Below, piece by piece: positions 44,830-53,286 of a stretch of DNA of 64,000 bases; the stretch's first letter is position 1, and each line of letters opens with the position of its first letter. The notes below the pieces were generated by a model. It was given only the letters and a program-made list of their open reading frames with translations, was not told the DNA's origin and ran no database searches. The position numbers and the translations under genes were made by a program. Source of the DNA: Archangium sp. (GTDB lineage Bacteria; Myxococcota; Myxococcia; Myxococcales; Myxococcaceae); assembly GCA_022843845.1 (NCBI GenBank), contig JALHMW010000007.1, positions 124,001 through 188,000 on the forward strand. The letters run 5' to 3'.

Positions 44830-46859
44830 TCAAGCTCGGGCAGCAGAGCGACGCGAAGGACCTGAGGCCGCGGCTGATCGGCGTCGCCGTCTTCTTCATC
44901 GCCGGGCTGCTCGTCTTGTCGGTCAACCTCTACCGGCTCATGGTGGTGCGCTACGAGGAGTTCAACGCGCTCTCGGTCGACAACCAGTTCAAGGACGTGC
45001 GGCTGCGTGCGCCGCGTGGGCTGATTCGGGATCGCCGTGGTGAGGTGCTGGTCGACGCGCGCCCGAGCCTCGATGTCTTCATCACGCCCGCGTTCTGTCA
45101 GAAGTGTGTGGCCGAGGTGATCCCGCGGCTCGCCGAGGTGCTCCAGTGGGACGAGGAGCAGCGGGCGAGGGTCGAGGCGCTCCTGAAGGCCGCGCACGGC
45201 CCGCAGCGTTACCAGCCGCTCATCGCCGCCGTCGACATCTCGCGAGAGGAGTTCGATCAACTGCTGGCGCGGCAGTTCCTGTTGCCGGGCGTCGATCTCG
45301 AGCCGGTGCCGCACCGCAGCTACCGCGCGGGGCCGACGCTCGCGCACATCCTCGGGTACATGAACGAGATCACCCAGGACGAGCTGACCAAGCTGAACGG
45401 CTCGCTGGAGCGCCCGCCCTACGCACTCGGTGACTACATCGGCCGGCGCGGCGTGGAGCGCGGCTTCGAGCACGCCATTCGCGGCACCGACGGTTGGGTG
45501 AAGCACGTGGTGAACGCGCGCGGTGAGGTGATGCGCGACGCCCGCGGCAACCTGCTGCGCGGAGGCACCAGCGAGGCCCCGGCCGCCGGGAACAACGTGG
45601 TCTTGTCGCTCGACGCGCGGCTGCAGGCCGAGGCCGAGCGCGCGTTCCCGGGAACTGCGGGCGCCGTCATCGCGATGGAGACGAAGACGGGCTTCATTCG
45701 CGCGATCGTGAGCCGGCCGGCGTTCGACCCCAATGAGATGACCGGCCGCGTGTCGCCGAAGCGCGTGGCGCAGCTGAGTCAGGATCCGCTCCAGCCGATG
45801 GTGTTTCGCGCGGGCGCCGAGCACTACCACCCGGGCTCGACCTTCAAGGTGGTGACGCTGCTCGCGGCGCTGCAGTCCGGCGTGGTGACGCCTTCGTCGA
45901 CGGCGGTGTGCAACGGCGGCTACACGCTCGGCAACCGGCGGTGGCGCTGTCACAACGAGAGGGGCCACGGGGTCGTCGACGCGAAGCGCGCGATTCAGGT
46001 GAGCTGCGACACGTACTTCTACCGCGCGGCGGATCTGATGGGCATCGACCCGATCGCAAACGTCGGCAAGCAGCTCGGGCTCGGCGGGCCCTCGAACCTG
46101 GGCGTCGCTGCCGAAGTGCCCGGCGTGATGCCCGACACCGCGTACCACAACAGAGTGACCCCCGGCGGCTACACCAAGGGCATGGCGCTCAACACCGCCA
46201 TCGGTCAGGGCGACGTGAACGTGACGCCGCTGCAGCTCGCGGTGCTGTACTCGGCCATCGGCAACAAGGGGCACGTGCTGAACCCGCAGATCGTTCAGCG
46301 CATCGAGACACCTGATGGCAGGGTCGTCGAGACCTACGCGCCGAAGCAGGTGCGGCAGCTCGAGATGACGGACGAGCAGCACAAGCTGCTCATCGACGGC
46401 CTGGTGTCGGTGGTGAACGAGCCAGGCGGCACCGCGACGCGCTCCCGCTCGACCGAGTACACGATCGCCGGCAAGACGGGCACGGCGCAGGTCGCGAGGC
46501 TCGGCGCCGTGCGCCTCAAGAAGGAGCAGATGAACTACTTCGAGCGCGACCACGCGTGGTTCGCCGCGTTCGCGCCCGCCGAAGACCCCGAGCTGACGAT
46601 CGTCGTCCTCAACGAGCACGGCGGGCACGGTGGCAGTGACGCGGCTCCGACGGCTGCGGCCGTGTTCGCGAAGTACTTCGAGCTGAAGAAGGCCGACAGC
46701 TTCGCGCTCGGCGAGGAGTGGGTGCCGCCGCGGCCTCCGAAGCCGATCATCTTCGCGAAGCCCAACCCCGCCGCGCCGGCCGACGTGAGCGAGCCTGCGG
46801 TGGCCGATGTTCCGCTCCCGCCGGAGTCCACCGTGCAAGCCCCACCGGGGACGCCATGA
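44826..46859 (+). CDS. mrdA: Penicillin-binding protein 2 (peptidoglycan DD-transpeptidase)
   Basis: Transpeptidase that cross-links peptidoglycan during elongation together with RodA, 677 aa. GTG 44826 overlaps mreD. One N-terminal membrane helix (about 17-37) precedes the pedestal/dimer domain (RAPRGLIRDRRGEVL). The catalytic domain has S338-T-F-K (active Ser), S393-C-D as the second motif and K550-T-G-T as the third. The pedestal contains an unusual FCQKC pair near residue 93. A Pro-rich tail (about 630-677) extends beyond the usual end. Confidence 0.95.
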   Translation: MIKLGQQSDAKDLRPRLIGVAVFFIAGLLVLSVNLYRLMVVRYEEFNALSVDNQFKDVRLRAPRGLIRDRRGEVLVDARPSLDVFITPAFCQKCVAEVIPRLAEVLQWDEEQRARVEALLKAAHGPQRYQPLIAAVDISREEFDQLLARQFLLPGVDLEPVPHRSYRAGPTLAHILGYMNEITQDELTKLNGSLERPPYALGDYIGRRGVERGFEHAIRGTDGWVKHVVNARGEVMRDARGNLLRGGTSEAPAAGNNVVLSLDARLQAEAERAFPGTAGAVIAMETKTGFIRAIVSRPAFDPNEMTGRVSPKRVAQLSQDPLQPMVFRAGAEHYHPGSTFKVVTLLAALQSGVVTPSSTAVCNGGYTLGNRRWRCHNERGHGVVDAKRAIQVSCDTYFYRAADLMGIDPIANVGKQLGLGGPSNLGVAAEVPGVMPDTAYHNRVTPGGYTKGMALNTAIGQGDVNVTPLQLAVLYSAIGNKGHVLNPQIVQRIETPDGRVVETYAPKQVRQLEMTDEQHKLLIDGLVSVVNEPGGTATRSRSTEYTIAGKTGTAQVARLGAVRLKKEQMNYFERDHAWFAAFAPAEDPELTIVVLNEHGGHGGSDAAPTAAAVFAKYFELKKADSFALGEEWVPPRPPKPIIFAKPNPAAPADVSEPAVADVPLPPESTVQAPPGTP

Positions 46860-48019
46860 TGGAGCTGTCGGGCGAACGACGCAGCGTCGCGCAGCTGCCT
46901 TGGCTGTTGCTCGCGATGACGGTGTTGACCACCGCGGTCGGCATCTACAACCTCGCGAGCGCGTCTCGCCCGCCCAGCGCGCCGATGTGGGTCTCGCAGA
47001 TCGTCTACTTCTTCATCGGCTCGGCGATCGCCGTCGTCGTCGCGTGGATCGATCCGAAGCTGCTCGAGCGCCTCGCGATTCCCATCTACCTCTTCAACCT
47101 CGCCGCGCTCATCGCGCTCAAGTTCTTCGGCCACAAGGCGAAGGGCGCCGAGAGCTGGTTCGTCGTCGGCCCCATTCGCGTGCAGCCCGCCGAGTTCATG
47201 AAGCTCGGCATGCTGTTGATGATGGCGAAGTACTTTCACGACGATCATCGACCGCAGCAGCCGACGTACGGCTTCTTGAGGCTCATTCCGCCCGCGGTGA
47301 TCGCGCTGGTCCCCACGGCGCTGGTGCTCGTGCAGCCCGATCTCGGCACGGCGCTGATGATGGCGTTCACGACGATCACGGTGCTGTTGTTCGCGCGGCC
47401 GTCATTGCCGGTGTTGATCGTCCTGGGCGTGATGGCGGTCGCTGGCGCTGGCGTGCTGTGGAACGACTACCTGCGGCCGCAATACACCGAAGAGCGCTTC
47501 ACCATCGTCCGGCACAAGCTCAAGAAGCATCAAGACGCGCGCATCACCGGCTGGCTCGACCCGACGAGCGATCTCAAGGGGTCGAACTACCACGCCATGC
47601 AGTCGAAGATCGCCGTCGGCTCCGGAGGCATGAACGGCAAAGGCTGGATGGAGGGCACGCAGACCGGCCTGCGGTACCTGCCCGAGCAGCACACCGACTT
47701 CATCTTCAGCGTCTTCGCCGAGGAGCAAGGGTACTTGAAGTGCCTCGGCTTGATGACGCTCTACGCTGGCTTGCTGCTCGCCGCGCTCGGGGTGGCGGCC
47801 GGCGCGAAGGACAGGTTCGGTGCGTTCGTCGCGGTGGGCATCGCAGCGATGATCTTCTGGCAGGTGTTCGAGAACATCGGAATGGTGACCGGGTTGTTGC
47901 CGATTACCGGCATCACGTTGCCGCTGCTGAGTTACGGCGGCAGCTCGATGGTGTCGGTGCTCATCGGCATCGGGTTGCTGGTGAACGTGAGCATGAAGCG
48001 CCAACGCAGTGGGCTGTGA
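46856..48019 (+). CDS. rodA: Peptidoglycan glycosyltransferase RodA (SEDS family)
   Basis: SEDS glycosyltransferase partner of PBP2, 387 aa, polytopic with about ten helices. ATG 46856 overlaps the mrdA stop (ATGA). Family motifs include RVQPAEFMKLGM, VLVQPDLGTALMM, GMNGKGWMEGTQTGLRYLPEQHTDFIFSVFAEEQG (split here by an H-T-D-F-I core), and ITGITLPLLSYGGSSM. The putative catalytic Asp lies in WLDPTSDLKG. Last gene of the elongation operon. Confidence 0.95.
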   Translation: MMELSGERRSVAQLPWLLLAMTVLTTAVGIYNLASASRPPSAPMWVSQIVYFFIGSAIAVVVAWIDPKLLERLAIPIYLFNLAALIALKFFGHKAKGAESWFVVGPIRVQPAEFMKLGMLLMMAKYFHDDHRPQQPTYGFLRLIPPAVIALVPTALVLVQPDLGTALMMAFTTITVLLFARPSLPVLIVLGVMAVAGAGVLWNDYLRPQYTEERFTIVRHKLKKHQDARITGWLDPTSDLKGSNYHAMQSKIAVGSGGMNGKGWMEGTQTGLRYLPEQHTDFIFSVFAEEQGYLKCLGLMTLYAGLLLAALGVAAGAKDRFGAFVAVGIAAMIFWQVFENIGMVTGLLPITGITLPLLSYGGSSMVSVLIGIGLLVNVSMKRQRSGL

Positions 48020-48029
48020 CGGGGGAACC

Positions 48030-49265
48030 ATGAATCGGTGCGTGCGAGCGCTGGGAATGGCGCTGTTGGCTGGGTGTGGGCCACAGGTTGTGGCTGACGC
48101 GGGCGTTGCTGGTGGCGGCTCCGCGACTGGTGGAGGCGTTGCGATCGGTGGAGGCGCTGCGACCGGTGGCGGTGCTGCGACCGGTGGAGGCGCTGCGACC
48201 GGTGGAGGCGCTGCGACTGGTGGAGGCGTTGCGACTGGTGGAGGCGTTGCGACTGGTGGAGGCGTTGCGACTGGTGGAGGCGTTGCGACTGGTGGAGGCG
48301 TTGCGACTGGTGGAGGCGTTGCGACTGGTGGAGGCGCTGCGACTGGTGGAGGCGTTGCGACTGGTGGAGGCACGGCGGGTGGGTCGACTGCGGGTGGATC
48401 GACCGCAGGTGGTTCGGCGAACCCCTTCGCTGGCGTCGATCCGATCGCCGACGCAGGCCCGGCGAGGTTGATCGACGGCGGCTTTCAGTTCACGGAAGGC
48501 CCGCAGTGGATGCCGTCGCTCAACGCGCTGTTGTTCAGCGACATCCCGGCGAACCGGATCTTCCAGTACTCGCCTCCAGGCACGTTCACGTCCTTCCGGA
48601 GCCCAAGCGGCAATTCGAACGGCATCGCGCTCGCTCCGAACGGCGATCTGATCATCTGCCAGCACGCGGGCCAGGTGATTCGGCTGCGTCCCGACGGCGG
48701 CACCTCGACGATCGCCGCGAACTACGACGGAGGAACGCTCAACTCTCCAAACGACGCGGTCGTGCGCTCGGACGGGACCATCTACTTCACCGACCCGACG
48801 TACGGCGGCACCGGCACCATCGGCTTCCGTGGCGTGTACCGGGTCGCGCCGAGCGGCTCGGTCTCGCTCGTGTACTCGACGCCCAACGGTCAGCCGAACG
48901 GCGTGGCGTTGTCGCCCGATGAGTCGATCCTCTACGTCGCCGACTCGCAGCTGTCCGAGGTGCGGCGCTTCGATGTCGCTGGCGATGGCGCGACGTCGAA
49001 CAACGCGCGCTTCACGCTCACCAACGCTGGGGGGCCGGGCGCCAACGGTGGCGACGGCATCACCACCGACGTGAACGGCAACCTGTACGTGACGACGTCA
49101 GCGGGCGTGAAGGTGTACCGGCCCGACGCGGGGTACCTCGGCCGGATCGTGGTGCCGCAGGAGCCGGCCAACTGCGCGTTCGGCGACCCCGATCGCCAGA
49201 CCCTTTACATCACCGCGCGCAGCGGGCTGTACCGCGTGCGGTTGAACGTGCCCGGCCCGTACTGA
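48030..49265 (+). CDS. Lipoprotein with repetitive Gly linker and SMP-30/gluconolactonase-like domain
   Basis: A 411-aa lipoprotein from ATG 48030, 10 bases after rodA. Signal peptide MNRCVRALGMALLAGC ends in lipobox LAGC. A linker of 14 hexapeptides (S/V/A-A-T/I-G-G-G) and TAGGS units spans about residues 25-125. The C-terminal domain (about 140-405) is a six-bladed propeller of the SMP-30/gluconolactonase family: FQFTEGPQWMPSLNALLFSD, NSNGIALAPNGDLIICQH, LNSPNDAVVRSDGTIYFTDP and QPNGVALSPDESILYVADS. The Glu, Asn and Asp metal ligands appear in place. Probable lactonase or a ligand-binding relative. Confidence 0.85.
   Translation: MNRCVRALGMALLAGCGPQVVADAGVAGGGSATGGGVAIGGGAATGGGAATGGGAATGGGAATGGGVATGGGVATGGGVATGGGVATGGGVATGGGVATGGGAATGGGVATGGGTAGGSTAGGSTAGGSANPFAGVDPIADAGPARLIDGGFQFTEGPQWMPSLNALLFSDIPANRIFQYSPPGTFTSFRSPSGNSNGIALAPNGDLIICQHAGQVIRLRPDGGTSTIAANYDGGTLNSPNDAVVRSDGTIYFTDPTYGGTGTIGFRGVYRVAPSGSVSLVYSTPNGQPNGVALSPDESILYVADSQLSEVRRFDVAGDGATSNNARFTLTNAGGPGANGGDGITTDVNGNLYVTTSAGVKVYRPDAGYLGRIVVPQEPANCAFGDPDRQTLYITARSGLYRVRLNVPGPY
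48120..48371 (+). repeat. 18-bp coding minisatellite, 14 copies
   Basis: Fourteen head-to-tail copies of an 18-bp unit (consensus GTTGCGACTGGTGGAGGC), in frame, each encoding x-A-T-G-G-G. Several copies in the second half are identical, which points to recent slippage. Because the unit is a multiple of three, copy-number changes alter only linker length. Confidence 0.95.
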
Positions 49266-49515
49266 CGTCGAAGTGGCCGAGGTCTGGGTTCGCCCGGATG
49301 ACCGATGACGTGGGCCTCTCGCGAACGGGAAACGCAGTCGCCGATGCCGCGGCGACTCAGGCCGTTCGGTGATCGCGAGCGACTCCGAAGACGCCGGCGC
49401 TCCGGAGCCGTCAGGTCGGGTCAGCCCGCGTCTCTCGACGGCGTCCGCGATGGATCAGAAACGCGAGCACATCGATCGAGTTGTCTCGAACGGCTTCTCG
49501 CGTCGGTGCCGAGGT
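49266..49515. other. Intergenic region with a possible terminator hairpin
   Basis: About 250 bases between convergent genes, the longest gene-free stretch here. No ORF with protein-like character is seen. A perfect 7-bp inverted repeat, AGTCGCC (49336-49342) and GGCGACT (49351-49357), with an 8-base loop could act as a terminator. There is no U-tract. Confidence 0.4.
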
Positions 49516-49983
49516 TCACGTTTCGCCGGGCGGGACGTTGCGATTCACCAGGGCGAAGAAGATCCGCTTCGCGCCGATCGCGAGGGCGCCGAGGGGGAAC
49601 ATCAGCAGCAACTTCCGCGGCCGGGCGTAGTCGTCGTCGAGCGCTGCGAAGAGGAGCCCCGCGCCGAGGACTCCGACGACGCAGAGCACGAGCCCGCTGA
49701 CGACGGTGCTCGTGGTGTCGCCCGCGAAGGCGCTCACGGGTTTTCCGAAGAGGCGGCCGACCAGCGCCTCTGCATCAGCGGGAGGAGCTCCGTGCTGCTC
49801 GATCAGCTTTCGCGCCACGACGCCTGCGTTGTAGCCGGCAGCCTTCAGCTCGACGGCGGTCGCTTCCCACGCTCGCGCTTCTGGCGTCAGCGCCGCGACC
49901 GCAGGTGTCTCGACGGGCGTGTTCACCGGCGCAGCTGCGGCAGCGTCGACGCGACGTTGTTCATTTGGGGAGGACGGACGCAT
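49516..49983 (-). CDS. Two-helix membrane hypothetical protein
   Basis: A 155-aa protein with an Ala/Pro-rich N-terminus, a helical soluble region (TPEARAWEATAVELKAAGYN, then GVVARKLIEQHGAPPADAEALVGRLF) and two membrane helices near residues 93-112 and 125-145. The soluble part resembles a small helical cap but no family is recognised. A monocistronic gene downstream of the acyl-CoA dehydrogenase gene. Confidence 0.65.
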   Translation of the reverse strand: MRPSSPNEQRRVDAAAAAPVNTPVETPAVAALTPEARAWEATAVELKAAGYNAGVVARKLIEQHGAPPADAEALVGRLFGKPVSAFAGDTTSTVVSGLVLCVVGVLGAGLLFAALDDDYARPRKLLLMFPLGALAIGAKRIFFALVNRNVPPGET

Positions 49984-50021
49984 GCCTGTGAGTGGCTCGA
50001 CCTGCGCCGTTCTCTGAAACG

Positions 50022-51848
50022 TCAGAACGCTTCGTCGGCCAGCTGCATCAACCCGAGCTGACTGGCCGCGACGAACTTCGGCAGCATCGCCAGGCTCGGC
50101 AGCACCTCGTGGGCGAAGAACTGCGCCGAGGCGATCTTGCCGTCATAGAAAGCAGCGTCATCACCCGTCGCGCCCGCGCGCTTCGCCGTCGCCACCGCGG
50201 CGTGCCGAATCAGCAGCCAGCCGATGACGAGCTCGGCGAGGCCGAACAGCAGCCGATTGCCCTGCAGACCCGCGTGGTACAGCGACTCGCCCAGCTTCTC
50301 CAGCAGGTGGCCAAACGCCATCTCGACGTTGGTGAGCGCCTCGTTCAGCGCCGCGCGCTCCTTCGCCAGCGCCTCGCCGCCCTCGTTCGATTCGATGGTC
50401 GCGCGGATGCGGCCGAGCAGGCCCTGCAGCGTCGCGCCGCCGTCCTTCGCGAGCTTGCGCAGCAGCAGGTCGAGCGCCTGGATGTGGGTGGTGCCCTCGT
50501 AGAGCGTGTCGATCTTCTGATCGCGAAGGTATTGCTCGTGCGGGTAGTCCTGCAGGTAGCCCGAGCCGCCGAGCGTCTGCAGCGACACCGACAACAGCTC
50601 GAACACCTTCTCGGAGCAGTAGCCCTTGATGAGCGGCAGCATCAGATCGTTCAGCGCGTTCGACGCCTCGGCGCGATCGTCCTGGTGGCCGCCGAGGAGC
50701 TCGACCTCGTCCTGCAGCGACGCCGTGAAGAGGATCATCGCCCGCATGCCTTCGGCGTGGCTCTTCTGGAGCATCAGCATGCGCCGCACGTCGGCGTGGC
50801 GGATGATCGTCACCTTCTTCGCGTTCTTGTCGCGCGCGTTCATCAGATCGGGGCCCTGCACGCGCTCCTTCGCGTAGGCCAGCGCGTTCAGGTACGCGGT
50901 CGAGAGGGTCGCCGCCGACTTGAGCCCCACGGCCATGCGCGCGTGCTCGATGACGTGGAACATCTGCTTGATGCCCTCGTGCACGTTGCCGACCAGCAGC
51001 CCGCGCGCGGGCTTGCCGTCACCGAACGTCATCTCGCAGGTCGTCGACGACTTGAGCCCCATCTTCTTCTCGAGGTTCGTGCAGAAGACGCCGTTGCGCT
51101 CGCCGAGCGAGCCGTCGGGGTTCACCCAGAACTTGGGCACGATGAACATCGAGAGGCCCTTGGTGCCCGCGCCTGCGCCTTCCGGCCGCGCCAGCACGAG
51201 GTGCACGATGTTCTCGACCGCGTCGAAGTCGCCGTTGGTGATGAAGCGCTTGACGCCTTCGATCTCCCACACGTCGTCCTTCACCAGCTTCGCCTTCGCG
51301 CGCGCGCTGCCCACGTCGCTGCCGGCGTCGGGCTCGGTGAGCACCATGGTGCCGCCCCAGCGCCGCTCGATCATGCGCTGGCAGTACAGCGCCTTCTGCG
51401 ACTCGGTGGCCGTGCCGTCGATGATGCGCGGGAGAAGGTTGCCCAGGAAATAGAAGCCGAGTGCCGGGTTCGCGCCGAGCACCATCTCGAACGCTCCCCA
51501 CGCGAGCGACGGAGGCGCGCCCACGCCGCCCAGGTGCGTCGGCAGCTCGAGCTGGTTGAGGCCGTTGTCGAAGTACGCGTGGAAGCTCTTCTTGAGATCC
51601 TCGGGCAGCGTGACGGTGCCGGTCTTCGGGTCGAGCACGGGCGGGTGGTGATCGCCGGCCGAGAAGCTCGGCGCCAGCTGATCGACGCAGATCTGCTGGT
51701 AGCTCTCGAGCGTCTGCCGAGCGGTCGCCTCGTCGAGCTCGCCGAAGGGCTTCTTGCCGAGCGAGGTGCTCCCGATGTTCAGGAACTCGAAGAGGTTGAA
51801 CAGGGTGTCGCGGAGGTTGGGCTTGTAGTGGTTCGCGTGAGCGCTCAT
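50022..51848 (-). CDS. Acyl-CoA dehydrogenase, DmdC-like long form
   Basis: FAD-dependent acyl-CoA dehydrogenase of 608 aa, about 200 residues longer than short/medium-chain enzymes, with the C-terminal extension typical of the DmdC group. FAD/substrate motifs: GGTMVLTEPDAGSDVG, GVKRFITNGDFD, KMGLKSSTTCEMTFG. The catalytic-base region reads DTLYEGTTHIQALDLLLRK, with Glu in Y-E-G-T. The acyl substrate is not defined by sequence. It starts 44 bases after marC and is probably co-transcribed with marC and the upstream sugar-transferase gene. Confidence 0.9.
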   Translation of the reverse strand: MSAHANHYKPNLRDTLFNLFEFLNIGSTSLGKKPFGELDEATARQTLESYQQICVDQLAPSFSAGDHHPPVLDPKTGTVTLPEDLKKSFHAYFDNGLNQLELPTHLGGVGAPPSLAWGAFEMVLGANPALGFYFLGNLLPRIIDGTATESQKALYCQRMIERRWGGTMVLTEPDAGSDVGSARAKAKLVKDDVWEIEGVKRFITNGDFDAVENIVHLVLARPEGAGAGTKGLSMFIVPKFWVNPDGSLGERNGVFCTNLEKKMGLKSSTTCEMTFGDGKPARGLLVGNVHEGIKQMFHVIEHARMAVGLKSAATLSTAYLNALAYAKERVQGPDLMNARDKNAKKVTIIRHADVRRMLMLQKSHAEGMRAMILFTASLQDEVELLGGHQDDRAEASNALNDLMLPLIKGYCSEKVFELLSVSLQTLGGSGYLQDYPHEQYLRDQKIDTLYEGTTHIQALDLLLRKLAKDGGATLQGLLGRIRATIESNEGGEALAKERAALNEALTNVEMAFGHLLEKLGESLYHAGLQGNRLLFGLAELVIGWLLIRHAAVATAKRAGATGDDAAFYDGKIASAQFFAHEVLPSLAMLPKFVAASQLGLMQLADEAF

Positions 51849-51892
51849 GGCGAGGCACCCAAAAGCACAGCCTGCCCCGCGCCGGAAGCCCG

Positions 51893-52516
51893 TTATCCCT
51901 TCAACAGGGCCTTGCCGCCTTCGAAGACGAACTGCACCGCGATGGCCGCGAGGATGAGCCCGAACACGCGCTCGAGGATCGCGATGCCCGTCTGCTTGAG
52001 CACGCGCTTGACCAGGTCCGCGCTGCGCAGCAGCAGGTAGGTGATGAAGAAGGTGATCGCGATGCAGCTGATCACGATGACCGCGCCCAGCCACTCGCCG
52101 CCGTACTCCGCCATCAACACCATCACCGTCGCGATCGCGCCCGGGCCGGCCAGGAGCGGCATCGCCAGCGGGACGATCGCGATGTCCTCCTGCTCAACGC
52201 CTTCTTTCGTCTCTTCCGGAGACGTCTTCGTCGCCGGGTGCTGCGCGCGCAACATGTCGAGCGCGGTCAGCATCAACAACAGCCCGCCCGCGACACGAAA
52301 CGCCGCCAGCGTGACTCCGAACACCTTGAAGATCACCGTGCCGAAGAGGGCGAAGAAGACGAGCACCGCCATCGCTGCCACGCTCGCGCGCAGGGCCGTC
52401 GAGCGGCACTTCGCTGGAGAGTCGTTCGCCGTCATCGCGACGAACAGCGGCACCACCCCGATCGGGTCGACGATGAACAACACCGCCGGCATCGCGATCA
52501 GGAACGTGCCCCACAT
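51893..52516 (-). CDS. MarC family integral membrane protein
   Basis: A 207-aa protein with six predicted membrane helices, the normal length for MarC (UPF0056). VDPIGVVPLFVAMTAN at the N-terminus and AMPLLAGPGAIATVMVLM in the middle are family hallmarks. Function is unknown; the early link with multiple antibiotic resistance has not held up. It starts 3 bases after the stop of the sugar transferase gene. Confidence 0.92.
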   Translation of the reverse strand: MWGTFLIAMPAVLFIVDPIGVVPLFVAMTANDSPAKCRSTALRASVAAMAVLVFFALFGTVIFKVFGVTLAAFRVAGGLLLMLTALDMLRAQHPATKTSPEETKEGVEQEDIAIVPLAMPLLAGPGAIATVMVLMAEYGGEWLGAVIVISCIAITFFITYLLLRSADLVKRVLKQTGIAILERVFGLILAAIAVQFVFEGGKALLKG

Positions 52517-52519
52517 GCG

Positions 52520-53224
52520 TCACACCGAGAAGCGGAGCTTCCACACCACAGTGAACGCCTCGACGAAGATCTTCCGGCTCATCTTCGACTGACCGACGCG
52601 ACGGTCCTCGAACACGATGGGGATCTCTTTCACCGAGAAGCCCTTCTTGAGCGCCCGGTAGGTCAGCTCGATCTGAAACCCGTACCCGCTCGAGAGCACG
52701 TCGCCCAGGTTGATGCCCTCGAGTACGCGCCGGTTGAAGCACTTGAAGCCGCCGGTGAGATCCCTGACGTTCACGCCCAGCACCGAGCGTGCGTAGAGCG
52801 AGCCGCCCTGCGAGATCAGCTGCCGGCCCACGCCCCAGTTCACCGTGCCGCCGCCCGTCACGTAGCGGCTGCCCAGCACGAGATCGGTGCCCGACTGGGC
52901 CTCGTCGATCAGCCTCGGCAGGTACCGCGGGTCGTGGCTGAAGTCGGCGTCCATCTCGATGATGAACTGGTAGCTGTGCTCGAGCGCCCACGAGAACGCG
53001 TGCAGGTAGGCGCGGCCGAGGCCCTGCTTCTTCTCGCGGTGCAGCACCTTGAGCCGGGGCTCCTTCGCGGCGAGCTCGTCGGCGAACTGGCCCGTGCCAT
53101 CAGGGCTGTTGTCGTCGACGACGAGAATGTCGACGCGCGGGTCTGCCGCCAGCACCGCCGAGGTGATGGGGCCGAGGTTGTCGCGCTCGTTGTACGTGGG
53201 GATGATCACCAGAGCCGGGTTCAT
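52520..53224 (-). CDS. Polyprenol-phosphate glycosyltransferase (DPM1-like)
   Basis: GT2-family enzyme of 234 aa, soluble, transferring a sugar (probably mannose) to polyprenyl phosphate at the membrane. Motifs: VIIPTYNERDNL, VDDNSPDGTGQ, FIIEMDADFSHDPRYLP (D-x-D metal site) and TGGFKCFNR with a C-terminal YGFQIELTYRALKKGF. No membrane anchor domain is attached, unlike ArnC-type enzymes. It would supply an activated sugar donor for envelope glycosylation. Confidence 0.88.
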   Translation of the reverse strand: MNPALVIIPTYNERDNLGPITSAVLAADPRVDILVVDDNSPDGTGQFADELAAKEPRLKVLHREKKQGLGRAYLHAFSWALEHSYQFIIEMDADFSHDPRYLPRLIDEAQSGTDLVLGSRYVTGGGTVNWGVGRQLISQGGSLYARSVLGVNVRDLTGGFKCFNRRVLEGINLGDVLSSGYGFQIELTYRALKKGFSVKEIPIVFEDRRVGQSKMSRKIFVEAFTVVWKLRFSV

Positions 53225-53286
53225 TCGCGTGCGGCGCTTAGCGCACGCTGAGACCGAGGGGAACCGTGGTAAACCTTCGGCCCCTG

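Noticed and set aside
44820..46838. Long ORF (about 670 codons) on the minus strand opposite mrdA
   Set aside because: It mirrors the codon structure of a clearly conserved PBP2 gene; its product is Arg/His/Val-rich with no domain. This is a typical antisense shadow in GC-rich DNA.
48120..48371. CRISPR-like repeat array
   Set aside because: The repeats are directly adjacent without spacers, 18 bp long, and in frame inside a lipoprotein gene. It is a coding minisatellite.
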